Part shown: piece after piece, positions 43,789 to 53,080 of the stretch | Position numbering within the stretch: position 1 is the first letter of the stretch | How the letters are laid out: each line of letters starts with the position of its first letter | Assembly (NCBI GenBank): GCA_043820045.1 | Contig: JBDREF010000192.1 | Location: 1 to 57,913 of the forward strand | Direction: 5' to 3' | DNA length: 57,913 bases | Source: JBDREF01 sp043820045 | Lineage (GTDB): Bacteria; Planctomycetota; Phycisphaerae; Sedimentisphaerales; Anaerobacaceae | Notes under the pieces: generated by a model | What the model saw: only the letters and a program-made list of their open reading frames with translations | Told to the model about the DNA's origin: nothing | Databases searched by the model: none | Program-made: the position numbers and the translations under genes

Positions 43789-44901
43789 CTATTTGCCGAA
43801 TTGCTGGACCTCTTCAAGCCCCGGATTCGCGTAATCAGGGTCTTTGGCCCGAATATAGATTCGGCCGCCTTCGAGGACTTCCACATCCAGCGGAACGATG
43901 GTCACACCCTGCTCGTTAATCGTGTACGCATTATCACCCATGGGTCTGTTCCTGGATTCCTGGCGAGACAGTGGCGGAACATTCGCGTTAAAGAACGCGG
44001 TGCACCACCATCGGCCGTCCTTGCCTTGGAACGGCGTTCCGTGTCCCAGAAAACGGCCTGCGAATTCTCTCGGACCGTACGGCCCTGTGACCTTATCGGC
44101 GGTGCAATAGTAGAGGTTGTAGGTGCCCTTACGCATCTGGTCGGTTGACCAGCCGGTGCCGAACAATACGTACTTGCCGCCGATTTTGCGGATCAGGCAT
44201 CCTTCGTGTCCCATTTTTCGATTGGCGGGACCAATCGTCGTCGGTTCGTCCGAAAATCCCGAAAAACCCGCCTTCAGCGGAGCGATACTCGTGGCCCCCC
44301 AAATCAGCCAGACTGTGCTGTCATCATCCATGAATAAAGACGGGTCATGCCGCCTGCCGATTTCCGCGCCCATCGGGTTCTCGAATGGCCCTTCAATAGC
44401 CGCACCTCCGGTCACGGACAGATTCGCGCCGGCGACCGGTGAGGGACTCGTGTGCACGATGACCCATCTGCCGCTGAGGAAGTGCAGCTCCGGAGCCCAC
44501 AATCTCCATCTGGATTCGTCCACTTCTTTGAATCGATCCGGCCGCATCTGGTACCAGATGCCGTCTTTCAAAGAGTATGGCGTACCGAGGTCTTCCCAGT
44601 CAATAAGGTCCCGGCTCCTCCAGAGCGACATCTTGTAACCGACGATACTTCCGGCCCCGAGCCCGGTGTTGTATTTGTCGTCGATTCGCCTTGGGTCTTC
44701 CGGCAACGGCGTGGTGCCCGTCAGATAGTAATACCCGTTGTGAGCCAGCACAATATATGGGTCGCGAATCCAGCCGTCTTTGATGTGCAAAGCCCGATCA
44801 TGACTTGCGAGCCCTTCGGCGATTACTTCCCTATCCATCGCCCCCAGACAATCGCCCGATGCGATTGCCGATACCATTAATAAGAACAACGTCTTCTTCA
44901 T
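43789..44901 (-). CDS. GH43-like five-bladed propeller glycosidase, secreted
   Basis: Exported protein of 370 residues with signal peptide (MKKTLFLLMVSAIASGDCLG). The beta-propeller of glycoside hydrolase family 43/clan F is recognised from WIRDPYIVLAHNGYYYLTGT (base Asp47), GRRHDPSLFMDDDSTVWLIW (second Asp) and MGHEGCLIRKIGGKYVLFG (acid Glu near residue 235). The family removes arabinose, xylose or galactose side chains. The substrate is not evident. ATG 44901 follows TTTGGAG; an in-frame ATG at 44931 lacks the signal context. Diverges from the sugar isomerase-like gene at 45117. Confidence 0.87.
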   Translation of the reverse strand: MKKTLFLLMVSAIASGDCLGAMDREVIAEGLASHDRALHIKDGWIRDPYIVLAHNGYYYLTGTTPLPEDPRRIDDKYNTGLGAGSIVGYKMSLWRSRDLIDWEDLGTPYSLKDGIWYQMRPDRFKEVDESRWRLWAPELHFLSGRWVIVHTSPSPVAGANLSVTGGAAIEGPFENPMGAEIGRRHDPSLFMDDDSTVWLIWGATSIAPLKAGFSGFSDEPTTIGPANRKMGHEGCLIRKIGGKYVLFGTGWSTDQMRKGTYNLYYCTADKVTGPYGPREFAGRFLGHGTPFQGKDGRWWCTAFFNANVPPLSRQESRNRPMGDNAYTINEQGVTIVPLDVEVLEGGRIYIRAKDPDYANPGLEEVQQFGK

Positions 44902-45041
44902 CGTTTGTAATCTCCAAACCCCGCCCATCACCAGACCAGAAGAATATCGGAAAAAGTCCCACTTTGCAACCTCTCTCGATGTGAAGTCAAGCTGACCTTC
45001 TGATGGCGGCTGAAACCGAATTTCCTGCGGCTCGTGGGCTA

Positions 45042-45070
45042 TTGACTTGGTTACGGCGTATTGGTATCCT
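45042..45070 (+). promoter_or_regulatory. Promoter of the exported isomerase-like gene
   Basis: TTGACT (45042-45047), 17-base spacer, TATCCT (45065-45070). The start codon at 45117 lies about 40 bases downstream of the expected transcription start. Confidence 0.55.
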
Positions 45071-45116
45071 TTTGTGGGGGTTGTGAATGTATATGAACCA
45101 TGAAAGGAAGGTTAAA

Positions 45117-46061
45117 ATGGAAAGAAGAACGTTTCTGGCGGTTGGTACCGGGGCGATTGGCAGCCTCTGTCTGGGAACGCCGTCAACGGCTCTCGGCAAA
45201 GCGGCTAAGGAAAAGAACAAAACGGCAAAGAAAAAAGCCGGCAAGAAGGCCCCATTCAAGATATCTCTGGCTCAGTGGTCCTGGCACAGGAGGCTCCGCG
45301 GCGAGGCGGAACCGAAGATGGACAATCTCGACTTCGCCAAAGAGGCCAAGGCTCTTGGCGTCAAAGGCATCGAGTACGTCAATCAATTCTTCAAGGACAA
45401 GGCCCAGGAAAAGAAGTATCTGCGCGAGATGAAGAAACGCGCCGCCGATAGCGGCGTCAAATCCCTGCTGATCATGTGCGACGGCGAGGGAAATCTCGGC
45501 GATCCTGATGCGGCACGCCGTACGCAGGCCGTCGAGAACCATTATAAGTGGGTCGAGGCCGCGAAGTTCTTGGGTTGCCACTCCATCCGGGTCAACGCCG
45601 CCAGCAAGGGCTCTTACGAAGAGCAGTTCAAGCTTGCCGCCGACGGGTTGCGGCGGTTAAGCGAGCATGCCGCCGACTCGAAGCTCAACGTGATTGTGGA
45701 AAATCACGGGGGCCTGTCGTCTAATCCTAAGTGGCTGGACAGCGTTATTAAGAGCGTGGACCTGCGAAACTGCGGGACGCTGCCGGACCTCGGCAACTTC
45801 CCGCCCGAGGTGGACCGTTATGACGCCGTAAAGACGCTGATGAGCCATGCCAAGTCGGTCAGTGCGAAGACCTATGACTTCGACGAGAAGGGCGATGAGA
45901 CCACGATCGACTACTACCGAATGATGAAGATCGTTCTCGACGCCGGCTACAACGGCTTCGTCGGCATCGAGTACGAGGGCAGCAGGCTCAGCGAGACCGA
46001 CGGTATCATAGCCACCAGGAACCTGCTGGAGAAGATCTGCGAGCAGCACATGAACGCCTGA
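45117..46061 (+). CDS. Sugar phosphate isomerase/epimerase-like TIM barrel, Tat-exported
   Basis: Protein of 314 residues with a twin-arginine signal (MERRTFLAVGTGAIGSLCLG) and an unusual Lys/Ala-rich linker (about 25-47) before a xylose-isomerase-like barrel: FKISLAQWSWHRRL, GVKGIEYVNQFFKD, IRVNAASKGSYEEQ, NVIVENHGGLSSNPKW, YNGFVGIEYEGSRLSE. The Glu, Asp and His metal-binding residues typical of the fold can be seen (VENHGG; TLPDLGNFP; IEYEG). Belongs to the same broad group as 7179-8108 but is not a close copy. Reaction unknown; placed between a GH43-like gene and an aldolase/symporter pair. ATG 45117 has AAGGAAGG upstream. Confidence 0.85.
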   Translation: MERRTFLAVGTGAIGSLCLGTPSTALGKAAKEKNKTAKKKAGKKAPFKISLAQWSWHRRLRGEAEPKMDNLDFAKEAKALGVKGIEYVNQFFKDKAQEKKYLREMKKRAADSGVKSLLIMCDGEGNLGDPDAARRTQAVENHYKWVEAAKFLGCHSIRVNAASKGSYEEQFKLAADGLRRLSEHAADSKLNVIVENHGGLSSNPKWLDSVIKSVDLRNCGTLPDLGNFPPEVDRYDAVKTLMSHAKSVSAKTYDFDEKGDETTIDYYRMMKIVLDAGYNGFVGIEYEGSRLSETDGIIATRNLLEKICEQHMNA

Positions 46062-46069
46062 TGCGAGCG

Positions 46070-47017
46070 TTAAGGTCGGCGTGTTACATTCGCGAGGCAG
46101 ATTTCGGCGTTTCGTCTCAGGCCGTCGAGACCGGCGCGCTCGATTGGAGAGCCGGCGAATCTTGCCTCGAACGCCTCGGCGGTTAGAGCGAGGACCTCTC
46201 GCAGGTCGAGTCGCGCTCTGTCGCTGTAGAATCTGAACTGCGCGGTTCTGCACGCCGGCGCATTCTCCTGATAGGGACAAACGAGGACGCACTCGTCGCA
46301 GCCGAAGACGCGGTCGCTCATTTTCTCAGCGAGGTCCGGCGGTATCGGGCCTTTGTACTCTATCGTCAAATAATTGATGCACTTGCCGGCATCGAATCGC
46401 CCGTCGTCTCTCAGCGCGCCCGTAGGGCAGGCGCCGATGCACTCGGTGCAGCCGGCGCAGTCGCCCGCAATAGGCTCGTCGGGTTGAAGTTTCAAGTCGG
46501 TAATTATTTCCGCAAGGAACATTTGGCAGCCGAGTCTCGGGTTTATCAGCATGTGGTTACGGCCGACGAAACCCAGGCCCGTCCTGACCGCTAATGCCCG
46601 CTCGGCCACGGGCGCCGAATCGACGCAAATCCTGAAGTTGAAGCCGGCATCGACATGCGAGCGCATAAAATCAACGAGCCGGCGCAATCGCTCTTTCATA
46701 AACGGGTGGTAGTCTTCGAATTGGGCATAACCGGCCACTTTTCCCGAAGGCTCGGCCGGCTGTGTCGGCGTTTGCCCGGGCGGCGTGTAGTTCAGGCCGA
46801 CGACGATGACCGATTGTGCGTTTTCGAGGAGTTTCGCCGGGTCGAGGCGCTTTTCGAGATTCCTGTGCATATAGTGCATCTGGCCAGCGAAGCCGGATTT
46901 CAGCCAGTCGGCGAAGATTTCCGCCTGCTCGGCGTCTATCGGCGAGGCATCCGTTATGCCGACCAGGTCGAAGCCCAACTCGATTGTTTTGTGCTTTATG
47001 TCTTGAGATAGACTCAT
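46070..47017 (-). CDS. queG: Epoxyqueuosine reductase
   Basis: Cobalamin- and Fe-S-dependent enzyme for the last step of queuosine synthesis in tRNA. It has 315 residues. The B12/substrate domain (GFDLVGITDASPIDAEQAEI) is followed by HYMHRNLEKRLDP, FRICVDSAPVAERALAVRTG and two 4Fe-4S motifs, CAGCTECIGACPTGAL and GCDECVLVCPYQENAP. The HEAT-repeat tail of longer homologues (about 60 residues) is missing, as in many bacteria. It is read opposite to the flanking carbohydrate genes. The start lies 66 bases from the divergent aldolase gene. Confidence 0.93.
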   Translation of the reverse strand: MSLSQDIKHKTIELGFDLVGITDASPIDAEQAEIFADWLKSGFAGQMHYMHRNLEKRLDPAKLLENAQSVIVVGLNYTPPGQTPTQPAEPSGKVAGYAQFEDYHPFMKERLRRLVDFMRSHVDAGFNFRICVDSAPVAERALAVRTGLGFVGRNHMLINPRLGCQMFLAEIITDLKLQPDEPIAGDCAGCTECIGACPTGALRDDGRFDAGKCINYLTIEYKGPIPPDLAEKMSDRVFGCDECVLVCPYQENAPACRTAQFRFYSDRARLDLREVLALTAEAFEARFAGSPIERAGLDGLRRNAEICLANVTRRP

Positions 47018-47083
47018 AGAAGCGATTATACTAAATGCCGTCGTATTCGTGCATTGTGAATCGTCATGGAGAAGAAGATAAAC

Positions 47084-48028
47084 ATGGAATCGAACCCGAA
47101 TGGACTACCGAGGCCGCTTCGAGGCATCATTCCGCCGATTATCACGCCGCTCCTGGGTCGCGACAGCCTCGATACAGCCGGCCTGGAGCGACTGATTGAG
47201 CACATTCTTGCCGGCGGCGTGCACGGCCTGTTTGTCTTAGGCTCGACCGGCGAGGCTCCGAGTTTGAGTTACCGGCTGCGATATGAGCTTATCGAACGCA
47301 CCTGCGGCCAGGTTGCTGGAAGGGTGCCCGTGCTCGTCGGAATTACCGATACCTCATTCACCGAGTCGGTAAACACCGCCGACAAGGCGAAAGACGCCGG
47401 CGCTGCGGCTGTCGTGCTTGCGCCGCCGTATTACTTCCCGTCGGGGCAGGCCGAACTGCTGGAGTACATCGAGCACATGGCGCCGGAACTGCCGTTGCCG
47501 CTGTTCCTGTACAACATGCCGAGCTATACCAAGGCGGTTTTCGAGCCTCAAACTGTGCGGGCGGCGGCGCAGATTGACGGGATTGCGGGCATGAAGGACA
47601 GCTCCGGCGATATGGCTTATTTCCACCAGTTGCGCTCTCTGCTCAAAGACCACCCTGATTTTTCACTTCTGGTGGGCCGGGAGGAACTTATGGCTGAGGC
47701 GATTTTGTTAGGTGCGCACGGCTGCGTGCCCGGCGGGGCCAACCTCGTTCCGAGACTTTATGTTGACCTTTACGACGCTGCTCGCGCGAGAGACCTGGCA
47801 ACGATTGAGGTTCTGCACAACAGGGTCCTTGAGATCAGCACGAGCGTCTATAGGGTGGGGCACTACCCGTCGAGCTATCTCAAGGGGCTCAAATGTGCAC
47901 TTTCGTGTATGGGCATTTGCAGCGATTTCCTGGCTGAGCCGTTTCACCGGTTCCGCAGTACCGAACGCGACGTGATTCGCCGGCAACTGGAAAAACTCGG
48001 AATCTCCCTTGGGGATGCCTTACGGTAG
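47084..48028 (+). CDS. DHDPS/N-acetylneuraminate lyase family aldolase
   Basis: Class I aldolase of 314 residues. The TIM barrel has GLFVLGSTGEAPSLSYRLR (pyruvate-binding Thr-Gly), the catalytic Tyr in FLYNMPSYTK and the Schiff-base Lys in GIAGMKDSSGD. The family includes DapA, sialic acid lyase, KDG aldolase and others. The C-terminus lengthens like the sugar-acid aldolases, and it is followed 40 bases later by a Na+/solute symporter, so a carbohydrate-acid substrate (sialic acid or 2-keto-3-deoxy sugar acid) is likelier than lysine synthesis. ATG 47084 is favoured, as GGAGAAG lies upstream; ATG 47066 is in frame but lacks such a site. Confidence 0.88.
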   Translation: MESNPNGLPRPLRGIIPPIITPLLGRDSLDTAGLERLIEHILAGGVHGLFVLGSTGEAPSLSYRLRYELIERTCGQVAGRVPVLVGITDTSFTESVNTADKAKDAGAAAVVLAPPYYFPSGQAELLEYIEHMAPELPLPLFLYNMPSYTKAVFEPQTVRAAAQIDGIAGMKDSSGDMAYFHQLRSLLKDHPDFSLLVGREELMAEAILLGAHGCVPGGANLVPRLYVDLYDAARARDLATIEVLHNRVLEISTSVYRVGHYPSSYLKGLKCALSCMGICSDFLAEPFHRFRSTERDVIRRQLEKLGISLGDALR

Positions 48029-48068
48029 TGCAGAAAGAACAGTAGCAGTCTCTACAAGGTCAAAGCTT

Positions 48069-49568
48069 ATGCATGGAAATCTTGGCTCAATCGATATCGC
48101 TATTCTGGCAATCTATTCTTGTGTGCTGATTGGGATGGGGGTTTACTATCGGCGTAAATGCCGTACGGCCGAGCAGTTCATGGTTGCCGACCGTACGATT
48201 CCCGCCTGGGCCGCGGGCCTGGCCGTGATGAGCGCCTATACGAGCAGCATTTCGTATATCGCCACTCCCGGCAAGGCATTCGATTCCAACTGGCATCCGA
48301 TGATTTTTGCTCTGTGCATCTTTCCGGTGGCCTGGCTGGTCTGCAAGTACGCAGTGCCGTATTATCGAAAAGCGCGACTGATCTCGGTCTATTCATTTCT
48401 GGAAGAAAGACTCGGCTCTTGGGGGCGCGTGTACGGGGCGCTCGCATTCGTTTTGTATATGATAGGGCGCGTCGCCGTCATTCTTTATCTTGCAAGTCTG
48501 CTGTTAGAGATCTTTGTGCCATGGAACATAGCTGTAGTCATAGTCGCCATCGGCCTCATCACCATTGTCTATACGCTGCTCGGCGGAATGGAAGCGGTGA
48601 TCTGGACCGACGTGATGCAATCGATTATTATGATTGCAGGCATCATCTTCTGTGCCGTCAGTTTGTCCATCAGTGTTTTCAGCGGGCCGGAGCCCTTGAT
48701 ACAAACGGCGATTGACAACCATAAATTCAGCTTCGGGAGCTTGAAATTCACTCTGGCTTCCCAGCAGCACCTATCCGACCGCACGGTATGGGTGATGCTC
48801 CTCTATGGAATCACTGAGGCCCTGCGAAGCCTCCTGGCCGACCAGAACTACGTGCAGAAGTACTGCTCCGTTCCTACGGAACGAGATGCGAAGCGTTCAA
48901 TCTGGATTGCCATGCTCATATACATTCCGCTGACTGCTATTTTTCTTTACATCGGGACAGCTCTTTTTGCCTTTTATTCACCGGGCGGGCACGTACTTGG
49001 GCCGGAGATTACGAAGGGCGAGCAGGTTTTTCCCTACTTCATCGCGAACGAAGTTCCAGCAGGTCTCAAAGGTCTTATCATCGCCGCGATAATCGCTGCG
49101 GCTATGAGCACTGTGGACTCGGCGCTGAATTGCTCGGCTACGGTTCTGCTGCTGGATTTCTATAAGCGATATTTGAAGCCGGATATTTCAGAGGCGGCCA
49201 GCATGGCGTTTCTGCGCCTGGGGACAGTGGTCTGGGGCGTGCTTGGTATCGGCGGTGCCCTGCTGATGATTCGCGCGGCCAGTATTCTGGACGTCTGGTG
49301 GCAGATATCGGGAATCTTTGGCGGCGCGCTTTTGGGTCTGTTTATTCTGGCCTTTTTGCGGATTCGCCTTAGTCTGTGGCAGGGCATCGCGTCCATAGGG
49401 GTCAGCGTCGTCGTCATCGGTTGGGGGACTTTTGCGCGAGGTTTGCCCGCCTCGTGGCAGTGGGCGCAGTGCGACCTTGACGGGATCATCATAGGCGCGG
49501 TCGGAACGGGTGCACTGATGGTAGTGGCCGGCATTTTCGCACTGATGAACCGCAGCGCCAGAGCCTGA
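48069..49568 (+). CDS. Sodium:solute symporter (SSS family)
   Basis: Na+-coupled importer of about 499 residues with 13 predicted helices. Characteristic segments: YRRKCRTAEQFMVADRTIPA with WAAGLAVMSAYTSSISYIATP after the first helix, LLGGMEAVIWTDVMQSIIM and AAIIAAAMSTVDSALNCSAT. SSS members import sialic acid, sugars, amino acids or carboxylates. Its position after the aldolase supports import of that enzyme's substrate. ATG 48069 starts just before helix 1 with AAGGTC upstream; an in-frame TTG at 48009 overlaps the aldolase and was not used. Confidence 0.92.
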   Translation: MHGNLGSIDIAILAIYSCVLIGMGVYYRRKCRTAEQFMVADRTIPAWAAGLAVMSAYTSSISYIATPGKAFDSNWHPMIFALCIFPVAWLVCKYAVPYYRKARLISVYSFLEERLGSWGRVYGALAFVLYMIGRVAVILYLASLLLEIFVPWNIAVVIVAIGLITIVYTLLGGMEAVIWTDVMQSIIMIAGIIFCAVSLSISVFSGPEPLIQTAIDNHKFSFGSLKFTLASQQHLSDRTVWVMLLYGITEALRSLLADQNYVQKYCSVPTERDAKRSIWIAMLIYIPLTAIFLYIGTALFAFYSPGGHVLGPEITKGEQVFPYFIANEVPAGLKGLIIAAIIAAAMSTVDSALNCSATVLLLDFYKRYLKPDISEAASMAFLRLGTVVWGVLGIGGALLMIRAASILDVWWQISGIFGGALLGLFILAFLRIRLSLWQGIASIGVSVVVIGWGTFARGLPASWQWAQCDLDGIIIGAVGTGALMVVAGIFALMNRSARA

Positions 49569-49588
49569 ATAATTTGAAGGAGGATTTC

Positions 49589-52306
49589 ATGTCCGCGGAC
49601 AAGCTCAGAAAAAGCTCTGGAGCGTTCTCGACACTCCTGATAGTGACGGCGGTTTTGACGTTGCCTGCTGTTGCTCACGGTCGGACTATAGTCCAGTGGG
49701 ATTTCAGCAAGGGACTGCAAGGCTGGAGCGAGAACAGCAAGGTAGAGAATCTGTCATATTCGCCGGAAGGGCTGGTCGTCAAATCCATAGGGGAAGATCC
49801 GTGGATAGAAGGGCCGGCGGTCGATTTGCCCGGCGACAAAATCATCAGGGTAAGAATCCGCATGAAATCGGAGGCCGATACAGGTGCGGAGCTGTTTTAC
49901 GGCAAAACGTTCAGAGCGGGACATTCCGTCCGATTCACCGTCCGGGCCGACGGCCAATGGCATGACTACGCCCTTGTTATCCGGGAGAAACTGGGTCCCG
50001 GTACGCGTTTTCGTCTCGACCCCTGCATGGGAGCCGGTGAAGTGACGGTCGCCTCGATCACGGCCGAGGCAATCAGCGAAGTCGTTGTTCCTGCTCTGGA
50101 GAAACCCAACGAGAAAACAATAGCGGGGAACAGCCGGATTTCAGTCAAATCGGGAAGCCTCGAATTTGAACATTATGGGGGCAGGTGGGGCGAGTTTGCC
50201 TTGAAGGTCAACGGTGTGGAAATGGCCGCCGGATACGAGAGCGAACTTATCGGCCTGGCGTTCGACGAGAATACCGAGTGGCTCAATCTCAAGAATGCAC
50301 AGGTAAGGTTTGGCAGTAAGTCCGGCAGCAATGGGTTCGCCGGCGCTGCAATTATTAAAGATAGTCGCGGCGCAAAGTGGGAAATTCGAAGAACCATAAG
50401 ACCCGCAGAACAAGAGGGGACACTCACAGTCGCAGTCGAGCTGACGGTAGATAAAGACAGGGACGTTGTACACGTGCCGTGGCTGACTATTTTTCCGGGC
50501 CTCGGCACATTCGGCGAGAGGAAATACCAGGGCCTGTTCGCCGGCCTGGAGTATCTTTGCGACGAGCCCAGCAGCAGCCAGGCGGATATTACCACGCCGG
50601 ACCACATCCGCCGGGTGCCAGATTCTGTCAAGATAACGTTTCCTCTCATGGTGATTGCCCAAGACGGCAATTACATCGGCGTGATCTGGGAGCCATCGGA
50701 GGCGGTCTCGGCCTCATTTGATTCGCCCGACAGGATTTACAATTCCGGCGCCCACGTTATGTCACTGTCGGGGCCTGCTGTGGGCGAACTGCGTTTCGAG
50801 AATGATTTTTGCGCTCACACGCCATTTAAACTCCGTGCGAACGAGCCGCTCAAAGTATCGATGCAGATAATCGGCGGGAAGGGAAAGACCGTCGTCCCTG
50901 CGGTAAAGCACTACGTCGCTTTGAAGGGTCTGCCTGCTGTGCCCGAGATCGAAGGCGGTTTCAGCGCTGCGGTTGATCTGCTCGCTCACGGCTGGCTGGA
51001 TTCGAAGATCAATGAGAATGGGCTTTTCAGACATGCCGTTTGGGGTGACAATTTCCCGGCCTCTCCGGCGGCGGATGCCGCGGCGTTCATTGACTGGCTC
51101 GCCGGCCACGCAGAAAACCAGACACTTCGCACAAGGCTTGATGAAACCAAAGGCCTGGCGCTCGGCAAAATCCCACCGGGACAGCCTTTCTCAAGCGCCG
51201 TCTCACATACGCACCTGCCGACGGCGCCTCTTGTTTTCGGGCGCACGTATGAATTCGTGCAACAGAGACACAGAGAATCGCTGAACCTGTTGAAGAACTT
51301 CGACGCAGCCGGCGTAAAACTCTACAAGCCGCGCGAGACGGATTATTCACGAACGCATTTTGCAAAACACGCCAACGGCCTGTCCGGCAGCGACATGGTT
51401 GGAATTCTCGAAGGAGCGGCCTTGTCGGGAGTAAAGGAGCTTATCGACGACGCTCTGGAATTGCTCGACAAGCAGACCGCCCTTTACGCCGACACCGTGC
51501 CGCGCGGCGCGCAAACATGGGAGGTGCCGCTGCATACCCCGGACATATTGGCCTCGGCTCACATGGTAAAGGCTTATGCCCTCGGCTATATTATTTCGGG
51601 CAGGCGGGAGTATCTTGAGCAGGCGCGGTATTGGGCCTGGACGGGCGTTCCGTTTGTCTATCTGTATCCGCCGACTGCGGGAAGGGTGGGGCCTTACGCG
51701 ACAATCGCCGTGCTTGGCGCGACCAACTGGAAGGCTCCTCTGTGGCTCGGCCGGCCGGTCCAGTGGTGCGGACTCGTTTACTGCTCGGCCCTCCACATGC
51801 TCAGCGAATGCGATCCCGAGGGGCCCTGGGGAAAAATCGCCAGAGGGATAACTGCTGCCGGCTTGCAGATGTCCTGGCCTCGAAGCGATGAGGAGCGTCA
51901 GGGTTTGCTGCCTGATTTCTTCGATTTGAATGAGCAGATAGCTGCCGGCCCGGCCATCAATCCCGGAACCGTGCAGGCGCATGTAGCCGAACTCTATGGA
52001 CGAGGCAGAATATACGATGTCAAGAAATTGCGCGACCACGGCTGGTTCGTTCATGCGCCTTGCACGATAGGCGATGTCCGCGAGGGCCGAGACGCCGTTA
52101 CGCTGACGCTTGACGGCTGGGGGGACAGACCTTACTACGTGCTGGTCTCGGGTGTTAAGAAAGAACCGCGCGAAGTGCTGATGCGCAAGGTCGGCCCTGA
52201 AAAGATGGAAGCTGCTTTTGAATCCGCCGAGACTGAAATGCACTCCGAATCCGGCCGCCTCATAGTCGGTCTGCGAGGCAAATCGGAAATCAGGATTACG
52301 TACTAA
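49589..52306 (+). CDS. Large secreted protein, possible (alpha/alpha)-toroid polysaccharide enzyme
   Basis: Exported protein of 905 residues, family not recognised. A signal peptide (TLLIVTAVLTLPAVAHG) is followed by a carbohydrate-binding-like domain (WDFSKGLQGWSENSKV; about 30-170), a beta-rich supersandwich-like region (EHYGGRWGEFALKVNGVEM onward) and a helical block from about residue 450 (HGWLDSKINENGLFRHAVWG; GTYEF-type turns; HTPDILASAHMVKAYALGYI) that resembles the alpha/alpha barrels of uronate lyases and glycosidases. Another beta part ends the chain. Many conserved-looking aromatic and His residues suggest an enzyme, but I cannot assign a family or catalytic pair. It lies 20 bases after the symporter with GAAGGAGG before ATG 49589, so it is in the same operon. 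Confidence 0.8.
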   Translation: MSADKLRKSSGAFSTLLIVTAVLTLPAVAHGRTIVQWDFSKGLQGWSENSKVENLSYSPEGLVVKSIGEDPWIEGPAVDLPGDKIIRVRIRMKSEADTGAELFYGKTFRAGHSVRFTVRADGQWHDYALVIREKLGPGTRFRLDPCMGAGEVTVASITAEAISEVVVPALEKPNEKTIAGNSRISVKSGSLEFEHYGGRWGEFALKVNGVEMAAGYESELIGLAFDENTEWLNLKNAQVRFGSKSGSNGFAGAAIIKDSRGAKWEIRRTIRPAEQEGTLTVAVELTVDKDRDVVHVPWLTIFPGLGTFGERKYQGLFAGLEYLCDEPSSSQADITTPDHIRRVPDSVKITFPLMVIAQDGNYIGVIWEPSEAVSASFDSPDRIYNSGAHVMSLSGPAVGELRFENDFCAHTPFKLRANEPLKVSMQIIGGKGKTVVPAVKHYVALKGLPAVPEIEGGFSAAVDLLAHGWLDSKINENGLFRHAVWGDNFPASPAADAAAFIDWLAGHAENQTLRTRLDETKGLALGKIPPGQPFSSAVSHTHLPTAPLVFGRTYEFVQQRHRESLNLLKNFDAAGVKLYKPRETDYSRTHFAKHANGLSGSDMVGILEGAALSGVKELIDDALELLDKQTALYADTVPRGAQTWEVPLHTPDILASAHMVKAYALGYIISGRREYLEQARYWAWTGVPFVYLYPPTAGRVGPYATIAVLGATNWKAPLWLGRPVQWCGLVYCSALHMLSECDPEGPWGKIARGITAAGLQMSWPRSDEERQGLLPDFFDLNEQIAAGPAINPGTVQAHVAELYGRGRIYDVKKLRDHGWFVHAPCTIGDVREGRDAVTLTLDGWGDRPYYVLVSGVKKEPREVLMRKVGPEKMEAAFESAETEMHSESGRLIVGLRGKSEIRITY

Positions 52307-52315
52307 TGGCGGCTA

Positions 52316-52633
52316 TCAGCCGCAGGGCCCGACTGCCCCGCCGGCTTGTCCGACTTTGGTTATCTCAAAGACCACCGTTCCGCCGCCCGTGTATCCGACG
52401 GGGTCGGGACAATGGATATAGGCCTTGCTCTTGTCTTCCTTACCCTCCAGCCCCCATTGGACGGGGTCCGAGACGCGCAGAGCATTATAATAGGGCATCA
52501 ACGCCGAAAGTGCGTGCATGCACACGGGAATGTCACTGACGAGCTTATAACATGCTCTAAGCGTGAAGGAATCGCCAACTTTATACGTGGGGCAAAGGCC
52601 TTTAATCTCTTTTACGGTAACTACCAGGTCCAT
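52316..52633 (-). CDS. TIGR04076 family protein
   Basis: Small cytoplasmic protein of 105 residues. The family opening LVVTVKEIKGLCPTYKVGD, the central CMHALSALMPYYNALR and the Cys-containing end AYIHCPDPVGYTGGGTVVFE match what I know of TIGR04076. Cys13, Cys28 and Cys72 could bind metal. Function undescribed. GGAG precedes ATG 52633. It converges with the large secreted protein. Confidence 0.82.
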   Translation of the reverse strand: MDLVVTVKEIKGLCPTYKVGDSFTLRACYKLVSDIPVCMHALSALMPYYNALRVSDPVQWGLEGKEDKSKAYIHCPDPVGYTGGGTVVFEITKVGQAGGAVGPCG

Positions 52634-53080
52634 GTGGTCTAATCTCCATAATGAAAATAATTCAAGTACACATAACTATTATGCACCCGACGGCGATTTG
52701 TTCAAGGCATTTTACGCTCGCAGGGCGATTTCGGAGCCCGATTGACAAAACAATTGTAAATAACCGCTAAAAGAATTACTATGATCGGCGATTCTCAGGT
52801 GAGTTTCTAAATTCTAAACAATATCGAATGACAGAGACATGCGACATGTCATCTCGAGCGAAGCGTAGCGCAGTCGAGAGATCTGGCCGGCGAAAGGTGA
52901 TGGCTGTTCTCCCTCGGGGACACCTTGCGGCGGAGGCCGGATTCCTCCACTCGCTGCGCTCGATCGGAATGACAAGAAAGGATCCCTCGGCTTTGCTCGG
53001 GACAAGCTTAGATATTAGTATTTAGAGCTTACCCGTGAAAGGATCCACTTTTGAAATTATAAGGAAGGATACCAGGAAAT
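52634..53080. other. 447-base intergenic region with dispersed repeat
   Basis: Divergent gap between the TIGR04076 gene and mtnP. The first 180 bases are AT-rich with a TTGACA at 52742 but no convincing -10. From 52844 to about 52975 there is the repeat described separately. The rest carries a GCTTAGATATTAG word (53006-53018) whose reverse complement occurs at 22712-22724. Confidence 0.5.
52844..52975. repeat. Dispersed TCGAGCGAAGCG/CGCTGCGCTCGA repeat
   Basis: Left part ATCTCGAGCGAAGCGTAGCG with CAGTCGAGAGATCT, right part CCTCCACTCGCTGCGCTCGA followed by TCGGAATGACA. This arrangement (TGTCAT...GAGCGAAGCG...CGCTGCGCTC...ATGACA) is a form of intergenic repeat seen in many environmental genomes. 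The two ends are loosely complementary. Only one copy in this window. Confidence 0.55.

Noticed and set aside
47084..48028. Calling the aldolase dapA
   Set aside because: Family motifs fit several pyruvate-dependent aldolases, and the neighbouring Na+ symporter and secreted protein argue for a sugar-acid substrate.
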